Assembly (NCBI GenBank): GCA_934754505.1
Contig: CAKVIE010000006.1
Location: 53,376-117,375, forward strand
DNA from: an uncultured Candidatus Melainabacteria bacterium
Lineage (GTDB): Bacteria; Cyanobacteriota; Vampirovibrionia; Gastranaerophilales; Gastranaerophilaceae
DNA: 64,000 nt
Direction: 5' to 3'
In this document: positions 1-8,266 of the stretch, one piece after another
How positions within the stretch are numbered: the first letter of the stretch is position 1
How the letters are laid out: every line of letters begins with the position of its first letter
The notes under the pieces: model-generated
What the model was told of the DNA's origin: nothing
Databases searched by the model: none
Seen by the model: only the letters and a program-made list of their open reading frames with translations
Position numbers and translations under genes: made by a program

Positions 1-327
1 GTTACCGCCTGTAACGAAATTCGCAAATGCATTAATTACTTCACCTGCTTCACCTTTTGCCAAAATTGAACGGGTTGAAGCAATAGACATAACCAAACGG
101 AACATTGTACCGATAAGGATTACTGACGGAAATGCAGATAATTCAAGCGGCTTGGTAATATACAAGGATATCATCAGCAAAACAATTCCAAGCGTCATGT
201 TAAAAGCAATAGCCATGTTAATGCAAAACGGAGGTAACTCGACAATCAATATGACGACGAGCAAAATAACAAATATTGCTAATCCTATTTCACTAAGCGG
301 ATTACTTGCCGGTTGAGCCTGTGCCAC
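1..327 (-). CDS. flhA: FlhA, flagellar type III export gate (partial, N-terminal part)
   Basis: FlhA is the large inner-membrane component of the flagellar type III export gate and passes rod, hook and filament subunits across the membrane. Only the first 109 codons are inside the window; the gene runs off the left edge. The reading frame opens with GTG at 325-327 (VAQAQPASN). Two hydrophobic segments follow, then the family block FPSVILIGTMFRL..SIASTRSIL, a short KGEAGEVI stretch and FVTGGN, matching the conserved N-terminal membrane region of FlhA/LcrD. The start lies 9 nt after the fliH stop, with a GGGTAGG-like ribosome site upstream. It is the last visible gene of the flagellar operon read leftwards from 7133. 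The GTG start is inferred. Confidence 0.9.
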   Translation of the reverse strand, partial: MAQAQPASNPLSEIGLAIFVILLVVILIVELPPFCINMAIAFNMTLGIVLLMISLYITKPLELSAFPSVILIGTMFRLVMSIASTRSILAKGEAGEVINAFANFVTGGN

Positions 328-336
328 TTGTTTTTC

Positions 337-1080
337 CTACCCCTGTTGTTGTAAATTTTTGAACGCTTGTTCCAAAATCGTTAATCCCGTATCTATCGTT
401 GCATCGATAATTCCGTTATCTGTTACTATTATAGCACCACCCGTCGAAATATTGTCATCAGGTACAACTTTTATATCAACATCTTCTGAATTTATCGATA
501 AAAATTCGGGCAAACCCTCTTTAACAGCAACCACATCTTGGGGTAATACTTTTACCGTAATGTGATTACTTACCTTAAAAGAATCTCCCATTGCCGACTT
601 TATCAAACTTAACAAAGCCGTTTTATCCTGCTCTATTTCTTTATTAATAATTTTTTTAGCAATTTCAACTGATATATCCAAAATGTGAGGTGCAACAACT
701 GCAAACATTTCATCTTTGTATGTAAAAAAACCTTGAATTGCATCTGTTAATGCCTGAATTTCGGCATGAGCATTCTCAAGACCTAATTTATGCCCCTCTT
801 TAACTGCTTGCTCTCTGATAGAATTGGCTTCTTCCTGTGCTCTTGAAACTATATTTCTGTCATCAATACGTCTGTAACCACGGCGTCTGCTGCCTTGACG
901 GCGTTCCATTCTCGAATCAAAAACGATATCTTCAAAACTCAACGGAACTTGGACTTCTTCTTTTTGAGGTTTTGGTGCCGCAGACGGAGTCAGAACAATA
1001 TCTTCCTGAACTTTTTTAGGTTGTTCGGAAGCCGATTGAGTATTTTTTTTAACTTCAGACTGACTGCGTTTTATAATCAT
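337..1080 (-). CDS. fliH: FliH, flagellar export ATPase regulator
   Basis: FliH binds the export ATPase FliI and links it to the C ring. The protein has 247 residues. Residues 1-50 are polar and low-complexity, followed by a basic stretch (RRQGSRRRGYRR) near residue 60. A helical Glu/Ala-rich segment (about 75-110) looks like the coiled-coil dimerisation region. The C-terminal half (130-245) holds the conserved FliH/V-ATPase E-type domain with ILDISVEIAKKIINKEI and the late block STGGAIIVTDNGIIDATI. Its start overlaps the end of the preceding gene by 26 bp, which suggests translational coupling. Between fliF and flhA is a normal place for fliH; fliI is not seen here and must lie elsewhere. 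Confidence 0.88.
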   Translation of the reverse strand: MIIKRSQSEVKKNTQSASEQPKKVQEDIVLTPSAAPKPQKEEVQVPLSFEDIVFDSRMERRQGSRRRGYRRIDDRNIVSRAQEEANSIREQAVKEGHKLGLENAHAEIQALTDAIQGFFTYKDEMFAVVAPHILDISVEIAKKIINKEIEQDKTALLSLIKSAMGDSFKVSNHITVKVLPQDVVAVKEGLPEFLSINSEDVDIKVVPDDNISTGGAIIVTDNGIIDATIDTGLTILEQAFKNLQQQG

Positions 1081-2005
1081 TGACTTTTTCTTCTATATAA
1101 GAACAAATTACATTAATAAAAGGGGTTGAAACCTTCCATTTATCATAACCTTTCGGATTATTTACGACTTCTGCAACAAAAGGTCTTTCATAATAGGTGA
1201 TTTCTGATAATAAATCTTTCGGAACACCTCGAATGTTTCTTCCGAATTTTCTCATTATTTTAGGTAAAACCAAGGTTTGGTCTTTTGGCGTATTAGCTTG
1301 AAAATCTTTCAAACATTGTGTCAATAATGACGGATCGATTTTGCTTTCTAAATCATCAAGCTGCATATATTGTAACACAACATTAGCATCAGATTGAGAA
1401 AATTGAGTCAGCAAAGTTGTAACCTTATCATTAGGCAATTTCCTCGCAATCAATGCAAATGCGGCTAATTTCAAAATCTTCAAATCACTTGCGTTATTAA
1501 GAGCATCGCTGTCAGCTTTTGCCATATCATCAATATTAGATTGGTTTGCTGCAACTTGAGCCTGTTTTTGCGATAATATACCACGTTTGGTTAATTCTGC
1601 CAAAGCATCATTATAAGCCTTTTTAACGTGGTGCTCAACAAGACCTATCATTTGATCTTGCGGAATATTTTTAAATGTTGCCTGCTTTGCTATTTCAAAA
1701 ATAGTAAAAGCAATTTTTTGCATAATTCCGTCACGATATTGTTGAGGAACTTTGCCCCTGATGATATCTAACGATTTGTGAAAAGACCATTCTCCGATGA
1801 ATTGAGTAATAATCGAGGCTTGGTCAACTGTATAAGTATGTTCTGTATCGTTTGCAAGAGCTTCACCTGCCAAGTAACAAAAGTTATGAACGGTTGTGTA
1901 AACATATTCTTGTTCTTCCGGTGTAATATCTGTCGGGACAACAGCTTTCGCCTGTCCCGATAAATCTTCCGCAAACTCTTTAAAATTAAAACCTTCTGCT
2001 GCCAT
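1055..2005 (-). CDS. Unrecognised flagellar-operon protein in the fliG position
   Basis: A 316-residue soluble, mostly helical protein between fliF and fliH, where fliG (motor switch, usually about 330 residues) normally lies. I do not see the FliG EHPQ motif or the charged torque helix. Residues from about 170 to 245 (ALIARKLPNDKVTTLLTQF, then NVVLQYMQLDDLESKI) have a short helix-hairpin rhythm that could be armadillo-like, as in FliG. There is no signal peptide or membrane segment. The ATG at 2005 has a GGCAGG ribosome site, and the gene ends inside fliH. It could be a strongly diverged FliG or a lineage-specific C-ring or assembly protein. Position and length are the only support for a FliG role. 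Confidence 0.6.
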   Translation of the reverse strand: MAAEGFNFKEFAEDLSGQAKAVVPTDITPEEQEYVYTTVHNFCYLAGEALANDTEHTYTVDQASIITQFIGEWSFHKSLDIIRGKVPQQYRDGIMQKIAFTIFEIAKQATFKNIPQDQMIGLVEHHVKKAYNDALAELTKRGILSQKQAQVAANQSNIDDMAKADSDALNNASDLKILKLAAFALIARKLPNDKVTTLLTQFSQSDANVVLQYMQLDDLESKIDPSLLTQCLKDFQANTPKDQTLVLPKIMRKFGRNIRGVPKDLLSEITYYERPFVAEVVNNPKGYDKWKVSTPFINVICSYIEEKVNDYKTQSV

Positions 2006-2020
2006 TTGAAAACCTGCCTG

Positions 2021-3715
2021 TTATGATTTTTCAATCCAGCTTTTTACTTGTTCGGTCAATTCTTCAGTATCGGTAAGATTCATATCAGCGGTTACATCTT
2101 CAATAACGTCCTGCAAATCTTCATTTGTCTGCTGTTGAACCTGCTGCTGCGGAATTGCGGCTTGCTGCTGGTTTGAGATTTGAGCAACAACCTGTTGTGA
2201 CAATGCCTGTTGTTCCATCAAACCTTGTGCGATTTGAGCTGCCTTTTCACTTAATTGCGATGCTTTTAAGTTTACATCTCTTAATTGTTTTTCTTGTGCT
2301 GCTGCTTTTTGTCTTAAATCTTCTACTTCTTTTTGTTGTTTTTCCGATTTTTCTTTTAATTTCTTCGAAACAACTACAAAACCGAAAATCAAGCCCAATA
2401 CAACGAGTACAACCGTAAGCCACCAAGGATTACCCGATTCATCAGGTTTTGGCAAATTAACAGGTTTATCAGATGCCAAATAAGGTTCAATAGAATCTGC
2501 ATAAGCAATAGAAACATTTTCTGCCGAAACTTTCGGAGATGCTGCACCTGCTATCAACTCTTTTAATTCCTGCAATGTTACGTTTGCGGGCATGGCTGAT
2601 GATTCAATAGTAACAGCAATCGAAATGTCTTCTATAACACCTGTTTTTGAATATTCATTAATTTGAGTTTTGGAAACACCATATTGAGTTTCACGAGCTG
2701 TTCTGTTGTAATTTCTGTTTTGAGAAGAATCACTTCCTGCTGCAGGTAAACCGTTCGGCAAGTATATACTTACGGCATTTAAACCCGAATTACTGTCACG
2801 AGTTTTATCACCCAAACCTTCCGTAAAAGTTTGTTCCGTTACGGCTGTTTTTTGAGTCGGGTCATAAATAATACTTGTTTTTTCCACAGGAACTTGACGT
2901 AAAAACGTACTAACGGTTACTACATAGTTGCCTTTTCCAATCAATCTGTCGAGCTGTGAAGCGACTTTTGACTGCATATATTGATCGCTTTCTTGAAGTT
3001 TTGAAAGCTGGTCATCGACTGAATTTATAATACTGTTATAAACATTACCGTTTGTATCGGTAATTGAAATATTTTCCGCTAACAACCCTGAAACACTGCC
3101 GAGCAAAAGGTTTTCGATAGCCTTAACTTTTGTTCTTTCAAGTTTTGTTCCAGACGGGATACAAATTTGAACAGTCGCCGTAACAGGCTTTTTATCGGAA
3201 GAAAACATTGTTTGCTCAGGAATAGAAACGAATACCGAAGCATTTTCAATCGGGTCGATTTTTCTGATTAATCTTGAAAGCTCCCCATTGATTGCTCTTA
3301 CAAGACGAATTCTTTTATCTTCTTTTGTCGAAGTAAAATCACCTTTATCAAAAATTTCAAGTCCGACATATTGATCCATTAAGCCGCTTGAAACAATTGT
3401 TAACAAAGCACGGTCACGCTCACTCGGTTTATATTTTTTCAATGATAATGTAGTTTTAGAACCTTCAGCAGTTCTGTCTGCCACAATACCTTCTCTTGCA
3501 AGTAAAGCCTGAACTTCGATAGCCTTTCCTGCATTATCGGTCGTGAACAAAATAAAAGGTTGTTCAATAGTTTTTTCGTAAGTTTGTGAATTATCTTTCG
3601 GCTTGCTGACAGCCATAATAATAACAACGATTATAATCACAAGAATAAGTACCGCAACACCGATTGCGGCATACAATACATTCTTATTCTTTAGTAATTC
3701 TTGTAGTTTCTCCAT
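2021..3715 (-). CDS. fliF: FliF, flagellar MS-ring protein
   Basis: FliF forms the MS ring, the membrane platform on which the rod, C ring and export gate assemble. The product has 564 residues. A first membrane helix (about 13-36) is followed by the YscJ/FliF ring-building domain (AREGIVADRT, SSGLMDQYVGLEIF, NGELSRLIRKIDPIENASV), the FliF C domain with the beta-collar region, and a second membrane helix near residue 440-460 (WWLTVVLVVLGLIFGFVVV). A Gln/Lys-rich coiled-coil tail ends in an acidic amphipathic helix (EELTEQVKSWIEKS), the type of tail that binds FliG. That tail argues that a FliG-like partner exists. A 70 bp gap separates it from fliE. Confidence 0.95.
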   Translation of the reverse strand: MEKLQELLKNKNVLYAAIGVAVLILVIIIVVIIMAVSKPKDNSQTYEKTIEQPFILFTTDNAGKAIEVQALLAREGIVADRTAEGSKTTLSLKKYKPSERDRALLTIVSSGLMDQYVGLEIFDKGDFTSTKEDKRIRLVRAINGELSRLIRKIDPIENASVFVSIPEQTMFSSDKKPVTATVQICIPSGTKLERTKVKAIENLLLGSVSGLLAENISITDTNGNVYNSIINSVDDQLSKLQESDQYMQSKVASQLDRLIGKGNYVVTVSTFLRQVPVEKTSIIYDPTQKTAVTEQTFTEGLGDKTRDSNSGLNAVSIYLPNGLPAAGSDSSQNRNYNRTARETQYGVSKTQINEYSKTGVIEDISIAVTIESSAMPANVTLQELKELIAGAASPKVSAENVSIAYADSIEPYLASDKPVNLPKPDESGNPWWLTVVLVVLGLIFGFVVVSKKLKEKSEKQQKEVEDLRQKAAAQEKQLRDVNLKASQLSEKAAQIAQGLMEQQALSQQVVAQISNQQQAAIPQQQVQQQTNEDLQDVIEDVTADMNLTDTEELTEQVKSWIEKS

Positions 3716-3785
3716 ACCCCTATTTTGCCCTTAGAAACTTATTCTTATTTAATTATACTATTTTTTTTTAAATAGGGCGACATGT

Positions 3786-4124
3786 TTATATAGATATTTG
3801 CATGATTTTTTCGTAAGCAGCGATAATTTTAGTCGCAACGTTAGTCGCCATTTGAACTTCAACCGATGCTTTGTTTGAAGCAATGATAATATCATGGATA
3901 TCAACGTTTTCATTGCCCATCATCTGTTGTTTTAACAATTCATCAGGTTTGGAAATATCTTGATTTAAGTTTTCAACAAGTCCCGTAAAAACAGCCTTGA
4001 AATCATTGGTTTCAGGTTGTTCAATGCTTTTAAAACGAAGTCCTTGTACACCCATATCTGTGTATTTCGTCGGCTCCATTCTGTTAAAAACATCTATGTT
4101 CGGTACTAATCTGTTTGAAATCAT
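3786..4124 (-). CDS. fliE: FliE, flagellar hook-basal body complex protein
   Basis: FliE joins the MS ring to the proximal rod and is among the first proteins exported by the flagellar secretion system. The protein has 112 residues, normal for the family. The C-terminal half shows the family signature: NVDIHDIIIASNKASVEVQM followed by TNVATKIIAAYEKIMQISI. The N-terminal half is poorly conserved, as is usual. AAGGAT lies about 9 nt before the ATG. It sits 10 nt after the lytic transglycosylase gene and before fliF in a single leftward operon. Confidence 0.92.
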   Translation of the reverse strand: MISNRLVPNIDVFNRMEPTKYTDMGVQGLRFKSIEQPETNDFKAVFTGLVENLNQDISKPDELLKQQMMGNENVDIHDIIIASNKASVEVQMATNVATKIIAAYEKIMQISI

Positions 4125-4134
4125 CTTTATATCC

Positions 4135-4824
4135 TTATCCTAAGTAATTTGCTAAAATATTCTTAACATAATTTTGAGTTTCTTTATAAGGAGGAACTCC
4201 ACCATGCTTATCTACCGCTCCGGGACCTGCATTGTATGCAGCCAAAGCAAGTATTAAATTTCCGTTATACTTCTTCATCATTGACTTTAAATAACGAACT
4301 CCACCGTCAACATTCTGAACAGGGTCTTTTACGTCAGTTACACCTAATGACTTCGCTGTTGCGGGCATGAGCTGCATTAAGCCTGCTGCACCGACTTTTG
4401 ATACCGCATTCGGATTAAATCCCGATTCTTGTTTGATTAAAGCTTTAACCAATTTTTCGTTAACACCATGTTTTTTTGCAATATCTGAAATGATGTCAGA
4501 AATTTCTTGTTTCGTATAAGTCTTTTGCTTATTAGAATTAAAACCGCTTAAAGATTGAAGATTATCAGCGTTTGAAACACTGCCTGTCGGTTTTACAAGG
4601 GTTCCGAAAACTGCTTTTTGCGGGTCAGTTTCTCTAAATCTGTAAACACCGTTTGCACTTTCGTTTAAGACTTCAGAAAATTTAGGAACATTTTCGGTTG
4701 AGGGATTTTGTACGGCAATACTTCTGTTGAAATTATCGACATATTTGATTAACTGTGCCGCTCTTGCTTTTGCTGCATCTTCACCGCTTGTATTTATTAA
4801 ATTTTGAATGTTTGGTGAAAACAT
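4135..4824 (-). CDS. Lytic transglycosylase (SLT domain), probably flagellar
   Basis: A 229-residue protein with a GH23 soluble-lytic-transglycosylase domain in residues about 105-228. The catalytic glutamate is in IKQESGFNPNA, followed by GAAGLMQLMPATA, then LILALAAYNAGPGAV. Such enzymes cleave peptidoglycan between MurNAc and GlcNAc. The first 100 residues are polar and not recognised, and there is no clear signal peptide, so export may be through the flagellar apparatus, as for FlgJ. It lies between flgC and fliE, so it most likely opens the wall for the rod. An AAGGGGAG ribosome site is almost adjacent to the ATG. The flagellar role is inferred from context. Confidence 0.85.
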   Translation of the reverse strand: MFSPNIQNLINTSGEDAAKARAAQLIKYVDNFNRSIAVQNPSTENVPKFSEVLNESANGVYRFRETDPQKAVFGTLVKPTGSVSNADNLQSLSGFNSNKQKTYTKQEISDIISDIAKKHGVNEKLVKALIKQESGFNPNAVSKVGAAGLMQLMPATAKSLGVTDVKDPVQNVDGGVRYLKSMMKKYNGNLILALAAYNAGPGAVDKHGGVPPYKETQNYVKNILANYLG

Positions 4825-4895
4825 CTCCCCTTGCCCCTAATTTTATTGATTTTTATAATGACATTTTACAATTTTAAAGCTAATAAAACATTAAC

Positions 4896-5339
4896 CTATG
4901 AGCCGATTTGTACAGCTTGGTCAACCATTTCTTTTGTAATTTTCATAACCGCTAAACTGGCTTCATAAGCACGTTGTGCCATAGCAGCATCTGCAAACTC
5001 AACCATAGGGTTAACGTTTGAAGCTCTGATGTAACCGTTTTCATCAGCATCAGGGTGTCCCGGGCGATACATTTTATCACCCAATGTCGGATCTTCTACA
5101 ACACCTGATAAAGCAACACCGCCGCTTACAAACGGAATTGACGAAGAACTGAACAAATCATCTTTCATTGCCGATAAAAGTCCTGCAAATGAAATACAAT
5201 CCGTAGCATTGATTACGGGAATTTTTCTAACATAATTCGGTGTATCTACGTTTGCAATGTTTTTTGCAACGATGTCCATTCTTGTTCCGTGAACACCGAC
5301 TGCTTTTTCACCTATTCCAAATGCGCCTAATAATGTCAT
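4896..5339 (-). CDS. flgC: FlgC, flagellar proximal rod protein
   Basis: FlgC is a proximal rod subunit. The product has 147 residues. It opens with the rod-protein N-terminal motif (residues 20-40: TRMDIVAKNIANVDTPNYVR) and ends with the FlgC-type block GYIRASNVNPMVEFADAAMA followed by QRAYEASLAVMKITKEMVDQA. These two terminal helices pack together in the rod coiled coil. It starts 2 nt after the flgB stop with AGGATC upstream. Lengths of FlgB and FlgC in this window are within the family range. Confidence 0.95.
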   Translation of the reverse strand: MTLLGAFGIGEKAVGVHGTRMDIVAKNIANVDTPNYVRKIPVINATDCISFAGLLSAMKDDLFSSSSIPFVSGGVALSGVVEDPTLGDKMYRPGHPDADENGYIRASNVNPMVEFADAAMAQRAYEASLAVMKITKEMVDQAVQIGS

Positions 5340-5341
5340 AA

Positions 5342-5686
5342 TTATGATCCTACGTTAATTACCGTTTTAAGTTCCGTTAAAGTTGCGTTGATTCTTTTGA
5401 TTGCCGTTCTGTATGTTACAGAGTTTTTATGCAGTTCCGATAATTCATATACAGAATCCACACCACCTTGTTGGTCTTGAATTACAGCCGACGGTCCGAG
5501 TTTTTCAGATAACTTGGTTTCGAGCGGGCTGTTCATGCTGCCGAGATATTGTGAAAAATCAATATCTTTTCTTATATATCCCGGGGTATCAATATTAGAA
5601 ATATTTCCGGCTAAAGCTCTTTGACGGTGAGCCGCCAAGTCTAACATTAAATTACATCTGTCGAGTGAGTTATTCGGTGTAAACAT
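5342..5686 (-). CDS. flgB: FlgB, flagellar proximal rod protein
   Basis: FlgB is the proximal rod subunit next to FliE. The protein has 114 residues, slightly short. The N-terminal rod motif is LDLAAHRQRALAGNISNIDT with PGYIRKDIDF following, and the C-terminal helix begins at about SVTYRTAIKRINATLTELKT. It is followed directly by flgC, the normal flgB-flgC pair. A GAGG ribosome site precedes the ATG. Confidence 0.93.
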   Translation of the reverse strand: MFTPNNSLDRCNLMLDLAAHRQRALAGNISNIDTPGYIRKDIDFSQYLGSMNSPLETKLSEKLGPSAVIQDQQGGVDSVYELSELHKNSVTYRTAIKRINATLTELKTVINVGS

Positions 5687-5711
5687 TTTTTCCTCTGTTT
5701 CTAACTATTTA

Positions 5712-6425
5712 TTAGCCTTGAAGTTTGATTGATTTATCATACATATCATTTATGGCTTTTATCATTTGAAATCCTGCGAGCATGGAAGCATTTAATCTCA
5801 TTACTTCATTAACTTCCGCAAAAGTATTATTATTTGAAGATTCCAACTTTTGATGTTCAATCCTATCATGATTTAAAATCAAAACAGGCTCTCCCGAATC
5901 CTCTGTCGGTATGAATTTATTTCCGTCAACCGCTTTTAAGCCGTCAGGGTTTTGGAAGTTTACTATCGGAATTCTGCCAATTTTTTCGGGTTTATCACCG
6001 AATTCTTTTGCAACAACGACATCGCCGTTTGATTTTATCCAAAAATCACTGTAATTAATCGGTAATTTAATACCGTCACCGATTAAATATCCGTCAGTTG
6101 TAGTTAAATAACCTTCTTTATTTTGTTTCATTGAACCGTCACGAGTGTATTTAACATCGCCGTTTTCCGACGTTACGGGAATATAACCTTGTCCGTTAAT
6201 ACCGAAGTCAAATTTATCGTCAGTAACTCTTAAGATTGACGGTCTGTGGTCATTTCTGACAACGCCTCTTAAATATCCGTCCTCAGTTAAAATTTGTTCA
6301 AATCTTACCGACTTATAACCTGTTGTGTTTTGGTTTGAAATATTATTGGTAATATAGCCAAGTCTTTCAAACTGAACATTAGCATTTACAATATTTTTTC
6401 TTATTAAGCCTTGAAATGTTGCCAT
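5712..6425 (-). CDS. flgG: Flagellar basal-body rod protein, FlgG/FlgF family
   Basis: A rod protein of the FlgG/FlgF/FlgE family with 237 residues. The N-terminal motif is ERLGYITNNISNQNTTGYKS. The middle carries the FlgG-type domain signatures FDFGINGQGYIPV and KYTRDGSMKQNKEGYLTT. The C-terminal motif is SSNNNTFAEVNEVMRLNASM followed by MIKAINDMYDKSIK. Among the two such genes here this one has the more complete C-terminal rod motif, so it is the better candidate for FlgG (distal rod). At 237 residues it is shorter than usual FlgG proteins (about 260). The FlgG versus FlgF assignment is uncertain; family membership is not. Confidence 0.85.
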   Translation of the reverse strand: MATFQGLIRKNIVNANVQFERLGYITNNISNQNTTGYKSVRFEQILTEDGYLRGVVRNDHRPSILRVTDDKFDFGINGQGYIPVTSENGDVKYTRDGSMKQNKEGYLTTTDGYLIGDGIKLPINYSDFWIKSNGDVVVAKEFGDKPEKIGRIPIVNFQNPDGLKAVDGNKFIPTEDSGEPVLILNHDRIEHQKLESSNNNTFAEVNEVMRLNASMLAGFQMIKAINDMYDKSIKLQG

Positions 6426-6437
6426 AATTGCTCACTC

Positions 6438-7133
6438 CTACATTTGACTCAATTTTTGGACTGCTGTCGATGTTAAAGAATAACATTGTTGAAACATTAA
6501 ACGGTTTGCATCAAATGTTTTCTTTACAGGGAAAGCTCTCATAAATTCTTCACTCAAAACAACGTTTGAATCTTCGGTAAATCCTTGTCTGATTCCTGGA
6601 TCAAGAACAGCTGCACCTGATGTACTTACAACGGATAAAGTACCAACTTTTACAACTCTGTTATTTGCTCTGTCCGTAACCGAAATTTTACCTGACAAAT
6701 CAATTTTCACATCATCAGGAGTTTCGGGAACACAAGGCAATGTAATCGGAGTACCGTCGTTTGCCATAACTCTTTCATTATCAAGAGTCAAAAGATTGCC
6801 TTCTTTATCATAATGAAAACGACCATCTCTCGTTAATCTTATACCTTCTTTTCCTAAAACTTGGAAATAACCTTTATTTGAAATTGCTAAATCCAAAGGA
6901 TGTTCGGAAATGGAAATTCTTCCGGGTTGGTCATCAACAGCTTCCGATAAAGCATGTGCTCCGACATATTCCGTAAATGAGGAAACGACAGCATCTTTTC
7001 TTTGATAACCGACTTTATCAAAGCCGCTGACGTTACCCGAGTGAATACCCATAATTTCGGTCTGAAGATGCATTGCTCTCAATGTCGTCCTCATACCCGG
7101 CTCGAAATAATCAATTCCTCCTTTTATAATCAT
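6438..7133 (-). CDS. flgF: Flagellar rod protein, FlgF-like, first gene of the operon
   Basis: A second FlgG/FlgF-family protein with 231 residues. Residues 20-50 hold a divergent rod motif (LQTEIMGIHSGNVSGFDKVG), then HPLDLAISNKGYFQV and RLTRDGRFHYDKEGNLL, which are typical of the family's central fold. The C terminus (DANRLMFQQCYSLTSTAVQ) is unlike the usual SNVD.V.EM....R..E..Q..V motif and ends in KLSQM. It is therefore a divergent FlgF-like proximal rod protein. AAGGGGTG precedes the ATG by about 9 nt. It appears to be the first gene of the flagellar operon; a TTGACT lies about 50 bp upstream, but no convincing -10 box was found. Confidence 0.78.
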   Translation of the reverse strand: MIIKGGIDYFEPGMRTTLRAMHLQTEIMGIHSGNVSGFDKVGYQRKDAVVSSFTEYVGAHALSEAVDDQPGRISISEHPLDLAISNKGYFQVLGKEGIRLTRDGRFHYDKEGNLLTLDNERVMANDGTPITLPCVPETPDDVKIDLSGKISVTDRANNRVVKVGTLSVVSTSGAAVLDPGIRQGFTEDSNVVLSEEFMRAFPVKKTFDANRLMFQQCYSLTSTAVQKLSQM

Positions 7134-7210
7134 GATAATTCACCCCTTGTCACTTACTCTTTAATGATAACTTATGAAAAGTCAAAAATAAATTATTTTG
7201 GGCAAAAATC

Positions 7211-7276
7211 AACCCTTTAGAGGACATGTGAAGATAATATTCATAATGAATTTTAAAATGATATAATTACGATGTT
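7211..7276 (+). promoter_or_regulatory. Promoter of spoIID, possibly leaderless
   Basis: A perfect TATAAT at 7262-7267 lies only 9 nt before the ATG at 7277. With a usual start point 6-7 nt after the -10 box, the transcript would begin 2-3 nt before the start codon, leaving no room for a ribosome binding site. No strong -35 box was found at the right distance. The assignment is from sequence only. Confidence 0.5.
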
Positions 7277-8164
7277 ATGAATAAGTTTTTTACAAAAATT
7301 TTTATATGTGCAATCGCATTAACAGTTGTTTCCGCACCAAAAGCAGAAGCTATAAAAATAGGTTTACAATCAGGTTTATCCGATGTTAGCCTTGCAACTT
7401 CGACAAAAGGTGTTGTTTCCGACAAAAGAACAGGTCAAATTTTATGTTCTTTGCAACCAATGCAATCTTACAGATTTACAAAAAAAAATGATTACATTGA
7501 AGTCACAATAGAGAAAAAGAAATACCCTTTAAATACAAGATCAATAGCTATTTCTACGGTCGGTGACGGATTTGTTTGTGCAAAAAACAAATGGTATCGA
7601 GGGAAATTAATTGTCGAAAACCGCAATAAAACCTTGAGTGTAATAAATGACGTTAAATTGGAAGATTATTTACTCGGTGTTGTCCCTTGCGAAATGCCAT
7701 ATTCTTGGCCAAGTGAAGCACTTAAAGCTCAAGCAATTGCAGCAAGAAGTTATGCCGTTGCAAACCTTGGAAAACATGCTTCTCAAGGGTATGATTTAAA
7801 GGACAATACCGAAGACCAAGCCTATGGCGGGGCTTCAAGTGAAACAGATAAAACCAATAAAATTGTTGCTCAAACATACGGTATAGTCGTAACACAAAAT
7901 AAACAGGTTATAACAGCTTTTTATTGTGCAAGTGCAGGAGGAAAAACAACAAACACGGGAGATGTATGGAGTAAAGATTTACCATATTTGCATTCGGTAC
8001 CGTCTTTTGACGGAAATGTCGGAAAAATGGGGCATGGTATCGGCATGAGCCAGCATGGAGCTAACAATTTAGCAAAACAAGGTTACAATGCTTATCAAAT
8101 TTTAAAATATTATTATAAAGATATAAAATTCGGAAAATTAAGTGAAAAGTGGAATTCTATTTAA
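7277..8164 (+). CDS. SpoIID/LytB-domain protein (peptidoglycan remodelling)
   Basis: A 295-residue exported protein. Residues 1-25 form a signal peptide (hydrophobic core ICAIALTVVS, cleavage near APKAEA). The SpoIID domain follows: EDYLLGVVPCEMPYSWPSEA, LKAQAIAARSYAVANLGK, DQAYGG, FYCASAGGKTTNTGDVW, DLPYLHSV and finally GHGIGMSQHGANNLAKQGY. SpoIID proteins are lytic transglycosylases acting on denuded glycan, and the family is widespread in cyanobacteria without sporulation. In most members a further 50-70 residues separate PYL.SV from GHG.GMSQ; here only about 12 do, so this is a shortened version. It is divergent from the flagellar operon. Confidence 0.87.
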   Translation: MNKFFTKIFICAIALTVVSAPKAEAIKIGLQSGLSDVSLATSTKGVVSDKRTGQILCSLQPMQSYRFTKKNDYIEVTIEKKKYPLNTRSIAISTVGDGFVCAKNKWYRGKLIVENRNKTLSVINDVKLEDYLLGVVPCEMPYSWPSEALKAQAIAARSYAVANLGKHASQGYDLKDNTEDQAYGGASSETDKTNKIVAQTYGIVVTQNKQVITAFYCASAGGKTTNTGDVWSKDLPYLHSVPSFDGNVGKMGHGIGMSQHGANNLAKQGYNAYQILKYYYKDIKFGKLSEKWNSI

Positions 8165-8210
8165 GTTTTTTTTAAATTTTATAAAAAAAATTTATATTTT
8201 GTTTAAGTAT

Positions 8211-8238
8211 TTGACATTCTTGAGGTTTATAATACAAT
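8211..8238 (+). promoter_or_regulatory. Sigma70-type promoter of the HU gene
   Basis: A consensus -35 box TTGACA at 8211-8216 and a TACAAT -10 box at 8233-8238 are separated by 16 bp. A TATAAT at 8228-8233 also exists, but it would be only 11 bp from the -35 box. The start codon follows 28 nt later, with AAGGAG at 8254-8259. Confidence 0.7.
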
Positions 8239-8266
8239 TTTATTGTGTTAGATAAGGAGATTGAGC

